DNA from: Erigeron canadensis
Lineage: Eukaryota > Streptophyta > Magnoliopsida > Asterales > Asteraceae
DNA length: 64,000 bases
Direction of reading: 5' to 3'
Assembly (NCBI RefSeq): GCF_010389155.1
Contig: NC_057761.1
Location: 64,501-128,500, forward strand
The position numbers were made by a program, and so were the translations under genes. The number at the start of each line of letters is the position of its first letter. Position 1 is the first letter of the stretch. Shown piece after piece: positions 44,861 through 56,053 of the stretch. The notes under the pieces are model-generated. The model was not told where the DNA came from and ran no database searches. It was given only the letters and a program-made list of their open reading frames with translations.

Positions 44861-47222
44861 AATTTTCTAAGTCACACGACAAAAACGACAAGAAAATAAA
44901 AAGTTAGAGATTAAAAAAAAGAATCAAAAGTTTTCTAAGTCACACGATTTGCTTCGTGGTGACGTCAGCACGAGGCAAAGCCTCTTCGTAATGATGTCAG
45001 CACGAACCTTCATGCGAACCTAGAAGCACAAAGCACAAAACATCTCCATATGCTAAAATAATCGATCAAAATCAATCTTTTATATCATCTTGGACTTGTT
45101 TTTATTAATTGTATGCCCAGAAATCAAAAATCAAAACGAATTCGATGAACACGAAGTACTTCGTGCTCATAGTGTTCTTCGTGTGAATAATGACTGAACC
45201 ATAATATCTTCAATTAATCTTGATTTTATACATGTTAATGTGAACTTTTGTTAGATTTAATATGAACAAACATCAATTAATCCAAATTTTAAGTCCAATT
45301 TTAAGTCAAATCATCAAAAATTCAATTCATAGTTCGTCCTTGGTACTGTTCACGTGAAGGCACAATTGAAAATCGGGCATTATAACGGCGTAAATTCAAT
45401 GATTGTCGAAGTTAAAACATCAATAAACTATCTTAGATTGTAGTTTTACCAACAAATCTGGATGTTTAACACGAAATAGAGATGAAATTGATCGAAAAGT
45501 AATCGGAAGAATAGTACACGCGAAGAGAACAAGTTCGTGTGGTGTATGTTAGGGTTTGAAATTTCGGATAAAAGTAAAAACAAATGGTAAAACCCGTATA
45601 TATGTTCGAACTTCATGGGCCGGACCAAATAGGCTTCTTCGTGGGCTTCACGCTGATGTCAGCGCGAGGCTAGCTGACGTCAGCATGGACGAGTTCGAAA
45701 ATCAACTCACACGATCTGCACACTTCAGAATTTTCCAATTTTTCCAGAAAACGTAACATAGAAAAATTACAAAATTTCTAGAAGACATAAACCTGTAGAT
45801 ACTCGTTACAAAAACTCATATCTGCATGAAAATGTAATCTAATCGAAAATCATCCGTACTAACATGTCATCAAAATAATGTATAAAATTAATCTTACATT
45901 ATAATCTTGACATAAAATTGATCATTTCTCCATTGATGTTTAACTCAACAAATGCAAACTTACATCAAAACATATTCAATGTATAATGCATTACAAATTC
46001 ATGTATCATATCAACAACCCATCACAATAAGTCTTAGGTTATGATCTTCATAAATCAACTTGATTTACATGAATACCAACATATCACGTAAATGAGTTTT
46101 CCCTGAAAATTATATCACATGATGCATTCCGCACTTTCAAAATGAAAATGAAATTTGTTAATTAAAACCTGTACACTTAATAAACTTCATCAATGCATCA
46201 AACAACATAAGTAACATAAATATGCAAGACAACTACAATCTTAACCAATTGATCAAAAATCTAAGGCTAGTACAATCTTTGTCAAGCATACTTATCAACC
46301 AAAAACAATTGAAATTTCAAAATTTTACTCGAGACAAATTTAAAAAATATTTTGACTTTTCAATTTTCAAAATCATTCCATTTTCTAAATTAAACAACTC
46401 ATGTATCAATTAGAAAATCCATCTTTTAAACACATATACCATAAGCAACAAGATGCATACATATCACTAAGAATCATAACTTTCTATGGAATCATCAGGT
46501 GCTTATCAAATCTCTCGTGCACTAAGAACTAGTTTGGCACACAAACTGACATTTATTATTCAAAATAAAAATAAAAATAAAATAAAAACTAAACTACTTT
46601 ATTTATTTACCCGAAATTCTAAGTTTCTGCAGATTAGATCAGATTAGCATTTACATAAGTCTGTAAGTGAGAAATAATTCTCTTATTATTAGTTATGAAC
46701 AGTGACCCAACCACGATTACCGGTATATTTGTCCTCTTAAACACTCGGTACTTCCAGTAATATCACATTTAACTTTCTTGCTCATGATTTGTAGATATTT
46801 TTGCCTACATATTGAATAAATCCTATAATAATGCTAAATCTTTCACACAATTTAAGGAATAGATCAATTCATTACTGAAAGGCAAGTATTCTTAGCCATA
46901 TATCTGAAAATGTTTCCCACAAGAACATTGTATAAATTAAAGACTGATTAAGGAAACCTTGCTACTTTGTTTCTACCAATATATCCCAAATTGTAATCAC
47001 TGAACTAAGCAATTATATTACGATTAAGCAGACTTAAAAGCTAAAAATCCTCAGGTCTAATCATCTGACAGCATCAACTTAAATCTCTATCATATTTCAT
47101 TTGATTTTCTGATTTTTCACATTTTTATGATTTTTATATGACATTAAGAACTCTTTTTGTATTTTTATGACTCTAGCTATTTACAGACACAAACTTACAT
47201 AATCAGTTCTTTGAGAGATTTA
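44861..47222. other. LTR/3' region of a copia element, boundaries unclear
   Basis: No coding frame. Hairpins with the TTCGTG-TGACGTCAG-CACGA pattern occur at 44,952-45,010 and about 45,648-45,690. GCATTCCGCACTTTC near 46,125 recalls the LTR tail at 29,989-30,055 in the opposite orientation. The rest is AT-rich and may be the long tail after RNase H of the element at 47,223. Confidence 0.4.
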
Positions 47223-47470
47223 ATATGAATCAGCATTCTTCATCCCATTGAGAAGAATTAACTTCTCAAACCGAGTCTTATCAAATGCTTTGGTATACAG
47301 ATCAGCTAAATTATCATCAGTTATAACCTTTTCCAAATAAATTAACTTCTTTTGGGCACAATCCCGCAAGAAATGATGTCTAATATCAATATGCTTGGTG
47401 ACCTTATGCATGACAGGGTTATTAGTAATATCTATAGCTGACTTATTGTCTATTCTAATAGGAGTATCAA
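47223..47470 (-). pseudogene. Ty1/copia RNase H C-terminus
   Basis: Minus strand reads DNKSAIDITNNPVMHKVTKH, then IDIRHHFLRD and ADLYTKAFDKTRFEKLI to the stop at 47,220, the standard C-terminal end of copia RNase H. The frame is cut at 47,470 by the plus-strand copia LTR, so only the 3' end of this pol gene is in the window. Confidence 0.85.
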
Positions 47471-47785
47471 TGTTAGAAATCCAAAAATAGTGATAAATTG
47501 TAATTTAGAATAGTGGACTTACTTGTAGTTAAGTCATAGATAAATGATCACTAAGGTTGAGAGGCTAAATGTGATATTTAGCATATGTGAGTATTTAGAC
47601 TATAAATACCCCCTCATACCTTAGAGATCATAACCTTGGAAAACTTTTAACACACATTAATTCCAATAAGCCAATTTCCAATCACACACACTTTCTCTCT
47701 CAAAACACACACTCACACCAAGAACACACACACCTCAAATCAGCCATTGATGACGTGAATTCGGTGTAGAAATCGTGTTATGACA
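47471..47785 (+). mobile_element. 5' LTR of the plus-strand copia
   Basis: TGTTAGAAATCC to TTATGACA, 315 bp, inserted in the RNase H gene of a minus-strand copia. The TATA box TATAAATACC is at 47,601-47,610. The PBS-like TGGTATTAGAG at 47,788-47,798 follows; the usual C is T. Confidence 0.88.
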
Positions 47786-47798
47786 TGTGGTATTAGAG

Positions 47799-49002
47799 AG
47801 CATAATATCATTCTGATATCGATCCATTACTGAATTCAATCACAGATTCATCAAAATTATAAAAAAAAAGAATTTTTTTTTTCTGTTCGAAAATCGATCT
47901 TCATCTTTCTTCAATTTTCAACTTCAAATCACATAAAATCACAGTTATTTGTTCACCAATAGATTCGTAGTAGTTAATAACATAATCCTGTCAAGTCTCA
48001 AGTTCTAATTCGATATAAATCTCGAGTTTGAATTTTGGCTTTTTAGCGCGAAATTTGGGATTCGAATCTGTTGTGTTTTGTGTTGAATTTTGTTCGTAAA
48101 TGTGTAGCTGAAGTGAAAACGAGCAGTTTGCAATTAATTTCAAGTTCTAACTCCTAGTAATTCGAAAGTTATTGAAGCTTTTTGAAGTCGTTAATGGAGT
48201 TTTTGTACAAATCTGCTTTGCTGATGAAAAATATGATCTCAGGACGATTTGAACTAGAACAATCTCTTTTAGATCGTCTCAGTCTTTGAAAGCTTAATTT
48301 TCATACTTGTGTTTTGTAGCTTGTAGGACGATCTTCTCAAGATCGCTCTAACAAGTGAGATTGTGTGTGGTGAAGTGTTTGTTTGTGAATTTTGGTTGGG
48401 AACCAAATTCACTGTGGCTAACTAATCCATAAGGATTGGTTTGGTCAATTCAAATACTTGGAAAGTATTTTACACTTGAAAGTTTTGTGACGGAAAGCTA
48501 GGACGATCTCTTTAAAATCGTCTCAGATCATTCAACTTAGGACGATCCTTTCTAGATCGTCTCAATTTTTTTGATAGTTGGTGTGCTTGGTTGTTCATTT
48601 GAAGTTGTTGTGATTGGGAATCACACACTTCTTGGGTAACTGATCTTATAGATTGGTTTTGCTCAACTTTCATTCCTTCCATTACATACTGTTACTCTGT
48701 CCGATTCTTTCCAAAATACTTAGAAAATTCTTCAAATCAAGAATCCCCAACACGATCTTCTCAAGATCGTCTCATTTCTCAAAATCCAAAAACAATCTTC
48801 AATTTCATTTTCATTTCTTACTTAGCCAAATTCCCCTAAATTCTCCAAGACAATCACTTTCAAATCGTCTCACCTTTCCTTCATTCTAAGACGATCTTCT
48901 TCAGGACGATCTCTTCTAAGACGTTCTTCTTTAGATCATTTTAATTCTTGTTTTTTCTTCAACTCTTAATTCAATTCAATTTTCAAATCAAATCAACTTC
49001 AG
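47799..49002 (+). repeat. Copia leader with AGGACGATCTT-type inverted repeats
   Basis: 1.2-kb leader between PBS and gag. Short inverted repeats AGGACGATC / GATCGTCTC recur near 48,241, 48,325, 48,499, 48,539, 48,752 (ACGATCTTCTCAAGATCGT) and 48,889-48,930. They correspond to the array at 35,757-36,504, but one arm reads CGTCTCA instead of CGTCCTA. Confidence 0.85.
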
Positions 49003-51066
49003 ATGGCTTCTCGTGAAGCATTGCCATTAGGTTCAGATACAAGACCTCCAGTTCTCTACCGTGGTTCCTATGGACTATGGAAGAAAAGATTTATGGACTA
49101 TGTAGAACATCAAACAAATGATCACATTCTTAAAGATTCCATCCTTAATGGACTTTTAGTTCATCGCGATCCCACTACTGGTGCAATACTTACTCTTGAT
49201 CTTTTGAATGCTGAACAAAAAGATCGAACAGCTGCAGATAACAGAGCTAGATCATGCTTATACCAAGCACTACCAGAAGAAATCTATTGCTCAGTTGATT
49301 CTTATGATACAGCCAAGGAGATATGAGATGAGGTGGCCAGACAGATGGAAGGAGCTGACATGACTTCGACTATTAGATTGACCAATGTTTTGACTGAGTT
49401 TGATAACTTTAACAAATTGCCAAATGAAACTCTTGAGGGTGTCTATTACAGGTTTTCGCAATGTCATAAATGAACTAAGGAAGAACAATGTCAAGAAAAC
49501 AGAGATTGAGTTAAAAATCAAATTCATCAAAACTCTTGGTCCAGAATGGGATGATTTTGGAACACAGATTAAGCAACACCAAAATCTGACCAAGTTCACC
49601 ATTCATACTCTTTATGAATCCTTCAAACTAAATGAAAACCAAGTTCTAAACAAAGCTTCATCAAGCAAAATGCCAGAAGTTGTATCTCCTGATCCTTCGG
49701 CATTGATTGTTGAGAGGAAGATTTCTGAAGCTCTTTAGAAGCAAATGGTAGTTGTTTCTTCATCAGATGAGGAGGGAGATGATATGCTGGCTACAAGAGA
49801 TGGTGTCTCAAATGATCTATGTCAAGCTCTTGCCGTGGTAAAAAAACATTTCAAGAGAAAATTTTACAAAGCGAGGCCAACAAACAACAATCTCCGCACT
49901 TCTTCTACAGGTGCATTTCCCAAGAAGGAACACTATCATCCGAAGAGTTATGAGCAAAGTGAAGCAAGTGGATCAAAGCACGGTGAATAGAAGGAAGGTA
50001 ATGACAAACAAGTTGTTGAGAAGGGTAAGGCATCAGACAAAAAGTGCTACAATTGTGGTGTTACTAGTCATTTCTCTATTGATTGCAAGCAACCTCGAAA
50101 GCGGAACTACGAGTATTACAAGCAGAAGATGCTATTAGCCAAACAAGTTGAAGCAGGACATGCATTGCTCGCTGAAGATGACAAATGGCTATTACTTTCA
50201 GATGACGAGGATGAAGATCTCTCTGCTAATGTTTGCTTTATGGCGAGGTTGGCCAAGGACAAAGTCTTTGAAGCAGAAAGCACTGATGATGAATTCCTAG
50301 ATGATGAGGTAAATCTCAACTCTACTTTTTCATTGATTAAAGATAAAGAGTCATGTAGATTAGCTTTGTCAAACTTGACAACTCATATCAAATCTTTAGC
50401 CAAAACAAACAAAAAGTTAAAAAGTAGCATTTCATTTTCTAAAAGTGACTTTTCAAAACTTCTTGAAGAACATTCAAAATTACTTTTTGAATATGATACT
50501 ATTAAACAGGATTTTCAATCATATAAAGATAAAATTTTGGTTAAAGAATGTGAGTTGAATGTCTCTCCTGATTCTAAGTTATTACAAAAATGTCACAATC
50601 TTGAAAAGACCATTCATGATCTTGAAAAATCCAATCAAGATCTTGAAACTCAAAAGACCAATGAATGGCTTCGGGCAAATGCTAGACAAATGGATGTTGA
50701 TATTCTTAATAAAAAGCTCCAAGAAGCTAAACCAAACAATGTTGAATTCGAAAGAAAAATTTCCGACTTAAATCATAATTGTTTTCTAAAAGGCATTGAG
50801 ATTGAGAATCTTGAAAAACAAGTTGAGGAATTTAAAAAGAATATACTTTTCTATCAAGAAAAGTTATATAAAGTTGAACAAAATCCTCTCTTGGATTTCA
50901 CTGCCTATTTCGACAAGTCAAAAATTGACAAAAAGGATCTTCTTCTCGGGTTGGGATTTAAGAATATCACACCATTACAAAAAGCAAAAGAAGAAATTGA
51001 ACCTTTGTATGATGAAAAATTCCTTCGACTTGGTATGATACAACAATTTATTCGTCCATTGGATGA
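49003..51066 (+). pseudogene. Ty1/copia gag with long C-terminal coiled coil, broken and split
   Basis: SIRE-like gag. Begins MASREALPLGSDTRPP with a UBN2-type domain; a CCHC zinc knuckle CYNCGVTSHFSIDC is encoded at 50,045-50,086, followed by an acidic stretch and a long Lys/Glu/Leu-rich region likely to be coiled coil (about 50,340-50,880). Damage: TGA at 49,324-49,326, a frameshift near 49,440, TAG at 49,736-49,738 and TAG at 49,988-49,990. At 51,067 the frame is interrupted by the Tat-like element; the same reading frame resumes after it at 62,945-62,977 (KFETDEVERIP) if one TSD copy is discounted. Confidence 0.9.
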
Positions 51067-52172
51067 TGTTTGAACCTAAATTAATTGGCTCAGTGACAAA
51101 TAAGAATCATTACGCAATCATTACTCTCCTGATAAATCAGTGCAAACCTAACAAACTCTTAGCGAGTTTAAGGTGGAATGATTGGGTAACAAATATGAGT
51201 TTGATAGCTACTCTGATAGATTGTAAGTATTGAATGAGATTGAATTGAATGTGAATTGACTGTCTCCTGACAATTCCTTGCATGAGTATTTATATAGGAA
51301 TAATCAGGAGGGTTGACAAAACTCTTTCTAAGATTCACCTACAGTGAATATCCCTTTTGTAGTAATGTTGTAACTTATACTCATTTATAAAACTATTCAT
51401 ATATATATGTGCATATATAATTCGAATGGGTATTTTCATATCTCGGGTATACGTTGAGAAGGCACGAGGGCGAGTGATAAAGGTTTTATAAGTGGACGGG
51501 TTTTTGGGCCATTACACCTAAGGTTTTGGCCCATTAAGATCTTAATATATATACGATTGAGGGGGGATCTCCAATCTCGAGCCCCTGTTGTCGCATCTCG
51601 AGCCGAGCCCCTGGTTCACATCTCGAGTCTTTGTATTTTGAGCCTCCTTCCTTTGTCATATCTCGAGTCCCTCTTTATTATATGTAAGTCGAGCCCCTCT
51701 TTATTATATGTAAGTCGAGCCCCTCCTTCTTATATGCAAGTCGAGGCCCTCCTTCTTATATGCAAGTCGAGGCCCCCTTCTTTGATACTCGAGCCCCTCT
51801 TTGTTATAGAGAGTGTATTGATCTCGAGCATTTTATATATATATCGAGCATGTATTTCCAATATACATGTCGAGTATATATATCTAATATATATACATAG
51901 ATTGAGCGTATATCTTTATCTTTAAAGATTTTCTATAGATTATATATGTATAGATCGAGAATATATAGTTATATCTCATGCCCTTTTTCCTCGAGTCCAT
52001 CTATTCGAAGTCATATAAATCGGGTGTCCTTCTTTCATGACTTGAAGATCTTTTAACTCGTTTATGTCATGTTTGGGGTATTGCTCTTGTAACTCGAGCC
52101 CGATGCTTTTATCCAATGGTCTTGTTGTCTCTAACATACATGTTTAATTTTGCGGATATCCATACGTGATCA
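51067..52172 (-). mobile_element. 3' LTR of the Tat-like element
   Basis: Minus strand TGATCACG at 52,172 to CAAACA at 51,067 (1,106 bp). The minus-strand TATA box TATATAAATAC is at 51,286-51,296. It holds a 26-bp tandem repeat (GCCCCTCTTTATTATATG then TAAGTCGA) at about 51,666-51,780 and many TCGAG words. Confidence 0.92.
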
Positions 52173-52187
52173 AATCCCCCCAAGTTT
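52173..52187 (-). other. Polypurine tract of the Tat-like element
   Basis: Minus-strand AACTTGGGGGGATT directly against the LTR start TGATCACG. Confidence 0.8.
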
Positions 52188-52931
52188 GGATATAAAAAGA
52201 TTTGACCAAAATTTTTTGTATGCAAACTTATAATTTTCTCTCTTGTTCTCGACAGATTCCCTTTAAAGGGTTCGATTATCTCAGTGGCTGCTTTGGGGAA
52301 GTGAAATACTAACTTCATTTTATCCTTTGAGTTTCTGCCTTGTAAAGGTATTTACCCTTCTTTTCTGGTACAAATATCCCCATTTCTCCGCTTTTTGGAA
52401 TATGCTGATACATGAAATATAAACACTGTTGTATGCTAGTTAATGGATGTAGATCTCTATTTGTTGTTAGGAGGTGTTTGTAGGCATCCTATATGTTACT
52501 TTTGTTCTCATGCCTTGACAGTTGTTAGCCTTTCTCATTCTTCCTTGACCTTCATGGTTGCTAGGTAAAACACCCTGTGATTTATTTATTTATTTATTTT
52601 TTATTTTAAACTGTGATGACAAGCCAACATAGTCCATCTAATAATAGTTTCATAGTCGACATATGTTATAGACTCGTGCATTTCACCTACACCTTTATTA
52701 CTATCAGGACATATTATATATGTGGGTATATGCCCTAATGATTTTAGTTGCATATACACTTGTTGTGCCAACTGTGGGTTATTTATGGCATTTTGTTACT
52801 TGCTCCATGCTTGTATTGCTAGGCAATATATATAATATGTTATGGACCTTATTTAGGATTTTCTCTTGCCAGGTTATATCCCAGTTGGGTGGCTTTTATA
52901 GCATTTAGAAAATATTTTGTATATTTTCATC
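52188..52931 (+). other. Upstream region of the antisense gene
   Basis: 0.74 kb between the polypurine tract and the antisense gene start. AT-rich, with a TTTA tetramer run near 52,577-52,603 and a weak TATA-like TTATATATG near 52,713. If the antisense gene is transcribed, its promoter is expected here or in the LTR; nothing decisive is visible. Confidence 0.4.
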
Positions 52932-55456
52932 ATGGATGCTAGTAGTAGCCATGAAGTGGTCGGTGAAACAAGTAATGATTATGAGGTAGTTGATGAGGAT
53001 GACTTAGATGGTGAGAAAGTTTCTCAACCTAGGGTAGATGATGCACCTTCCCGCCTTAGTGCTTTTTATTTGAAAAAACTGATTTCTTCTCATCCATGCT
53101 TATCCAAATATAATCCTGTTTTACCTACCAAGGATCAAAGAGCCCATCGCCCTCCTCCTGGCAAGGTTGCCCTTTACCGGGCTTATTTTTCCTCTTCCAA
53201 TCTTAGGCTTCCATTGACAGAGTTTTATCTCAAGGTTCTAGCTTATTATCAGATAAGTGTTACTCAGATGCAACCAGTTGGCGCTGGCAAAATATTGACC
53301 TTTGAGATGATTCTTGCTGCTCTTGAACTTCCTCGCTCACTTTATCTATTTAGGAAGTGTTTTAGATTGTTCACTACTGGAGATTGGTTTACTGTCAACG
53401 CTAGGCCAGAGTATGCTAAATTGATAACTCATTCTCCTGGCACTATTAAGTTTTGGCGCTTCCACTCTTTTTTTGTTGATGCCACATTTATTCCTTTGGA
53501 CAAGCCTGTTTTGCTTGGTTGGACGCGAGATACCAGTAATAAGAAGGAATGTTCCCGATTTGTTAGGAAAATTAATGTATTGCCCGCTGAACATATGGTC
53601 AACAAAAAGCATCTTGAGAAGTTAAGGGAAGTATCTATTCCATATAAGAGTTATGCAAAATGTGAGGCCATTTTGGTTGTTGCCAAGATTAGCCAAGATT
53701 GGGAAGGAGACGCCCCTACCTTAGTTGATGAGTCCACTGGGAAATGTATGAATTTATTTTGTCTTTCTTTTTCTTTTATTGTTTGATGAAAATTTATTAT
53801 TTGCTAATATGCTTTGTTGTTGCAGCTATGGGTCTTTGGGAGAGCATGGGAGTGGATCTTGAGAAGCTCGGGCGACCACAATCCAGTAAACCTTGTTTGA
53901 ATGATGAGATCTTGGAAGAGCAAGTTGAAGGTACTTCTCATGCTTCTCCTTCATCTAGGAGGATTTCTTTCTCCCCTAAGCGCCAAAATCTTGGCATTGA
54001 TGGTACAGTTCTTCGTGCCTTCTCCTCCCTACCCAATGAAGAGGAGAGTGACAAGGCTATGGGTGACTTCTTTGAGAAGGGACGTCCTTCTACCTCTCCC
54101 CCTATTGGTATAAAACTTTAAGTTCTTTGTTGATGATGTTATTCTTTATTTTACTATATTTACATGATTGTATCTATTTTTGTAGGTGGACCGTTAGGAG
54201 GAAGTCTTTCTGGAAAGAGGGTTGGGGGTGATCTTATCAGCCCTCCACCCAAACGTTCCATGTCTCCTTTTGAAGCTTTTAAAAGCTTTGCTTCTTCTTC
54301 TTTTACCTCTAATTCTGGGGGCCCTCTCAGATTGTCCTTTTCCGGTGGTGGCTTGAAGGAAACTATCAATGGCCTTGCTCCCATGACACGTGCAGGATTT
54401 CATTGCACTGAATATCCTACTCTTCCGAGTATTACTGGTGATGAATGAAATGATATAAGACGTATCAGTGCTCATAATCTGGGATATGATGGTCCTACCC
54501 GTACATTTAGCTTTCCTCCAAGCCGAGCTGGTTCCACTCTTGTTCCCCATCCTACCCAAGAGTTTAATAGGGGTTTGGGTAATGATTATTATGTGTACCC
54601 GCCTTCTCTCAAACTTAAAGATGTTTTGAGAGATCCAGGTGTGGCGAGGCGTTATGCGGACTCAGTGGTTGCCCCGCTTTTTGCTGCAGAGACTAGCTTT
54701 CTTTCCTCCACTCAGCTGGCTATGGTTAGTTAATCTTATTCATTTTCCTTTATTTTATTTTGTTATTATTATTTTGATATCCTTTATTGTTTTGTGCAGA
54801 TGTATGATACTCATGTTGCACTTGCCTTTAATGCTGGGACTGTCATGAGGGACAACTTTTTGAGTGATCTTACCATGCTCCGAAAGAAAATTGCTGGGCT
54901 AGAGTCTGAGATGGGTATGGTATATGGGAAGCTTTCTGATTCTTTGCTCGAGGTGGAGAAAGAAAAAGATGACAAAAAGTGTTTGGAGGCAGATATGTAT
55001 CAGCTTAAGTCCAACTTGGGGGCTAGTGAAGCTAAAGTAGAGGAGCTCGAGAAGGAACTTGATAGGGAGAGAGCTCGCGGGAAAGAGTTAGAGTCTGATG
55101 CTGAGAAGAGTACCCAGTTGAGGAGGGATACCCTTTTAGCCTTTCCTCGTTTGTTCAGGCTTGTTATGGATCATCTAGATGTGATGGGTGTACTTAGTGT
55201 GTTTTATCGATCTGCCATTGCTGTTGGGAGGCATACTGCTGCCCTAGATCTTGAGGGAGTTCATCCATCTATTAACCCCACTTCTCTTCCCTTCTATGAT
55301 GTGTCTGTCCCTGACAAGGCTCGAGAGGCTGAAGCTGCTCTTGAGGCAAAGTCTTTTCCTATATTGGATGTCATTGCCATGGATCCGGATGCCTCCCTGC
55401 AGGATATAGAGTCTCTCATCATGGCCCGTTCAGAAGTCGTGGAGCCAGAGAAGTAG
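52932..55456 (+). CDS. Antisense four-exon gene, 'putative gypsy type transposon' (Transposase_28-like)
   Basis: Lies opposite to gag-pol, between integrase and 3' LTR. Exons 52,932-53,745, 53,826-54,107, 54,186-54,724 and 54,800-55,456 join in frame across three GT-AG introns of 75-80 bases, giving 763 codons plus stop. The ATG at 52,932 fits MDASSSHEVVGE. Exon 1 contains RPPPGKVALYRAYF, LPLTEFYLKVLAYY and LFRKCFRLF, the pattern of the PF04195-type domain found in plant retroelement antisense ORFs. Exon 4 is rich in heptad-like Leu/Glu/Lys (coiled coil) with a helical C-terminus. An in-frame TGA at 54,446-54,448 in exon 3 would truncate the protein. Function unknown. Confidence 0.7.
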
Positions 55457-56053
55457 TTTCATTTTATTTTTCTTGTATTTTGGTATTATAACTTGTGCTC
55501 ATGTATGAACTTTTATGACGTTAAGCTAACTTGTCATTTATGTTTGGCTTGTATCCTATGATATGTTAACTTATTGCTTATGTAATTTGAATTAGTCGGT
55601 TTGCTTGGTTAACCTTGTGCATGTAATGTAATACTCGCAAGTTTCATTTCCCAATGAGAAATGCTTATCTATTTCACCCGATGAGTGAAATGATGTACTT
55701 TTTGTAAATTTTGATAGGGCATGTATTAATCAATATAACCCTTCCATTATGTATGCCACCCTATGAGTGGAAATTTTTTTAAATTTGATGGGAATGAAGG
55801 TATTAGGACCTCTGTTCTTTCCCATTACTTCCCCATGAGAAGTCTTACCTTTTCATCCCATGAATGAGAAAGGTGAAGGTTGTTTTGTCATGACATAGTA
55901 ATATAGCCTTAATGTTTTAACAATTTCAAGAAAAATGCTACTTTATTCATAGTCTTTAAACATGATGACATATGATTGAGAAGACCAATTACATGGTAGT
56001 TTGCATTACAAAACTTTTTTAGTAGCACTTCCGGGTATTGGAGACCCGAGTTC
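55457..56053. other. Convergent 3' ends of antisense gene and pol
   Basis: 0.6 kb between the stop of the antisense gene and the end of pol on the other strand. CCCAATGAGAAATG-, CCCGATGAGTGAAATG- and CCCATGAGAAG-like words recur (55,650-55,870). No terminator can be identified with confidence. Confidence 0.4.

Noticed and set aside
54194..54559. Minus-strand open frame opposite exon 3 of the antisense gene
   Set aside because: No domain, and the plus-strand frame has matching splice sites; shadow frame.
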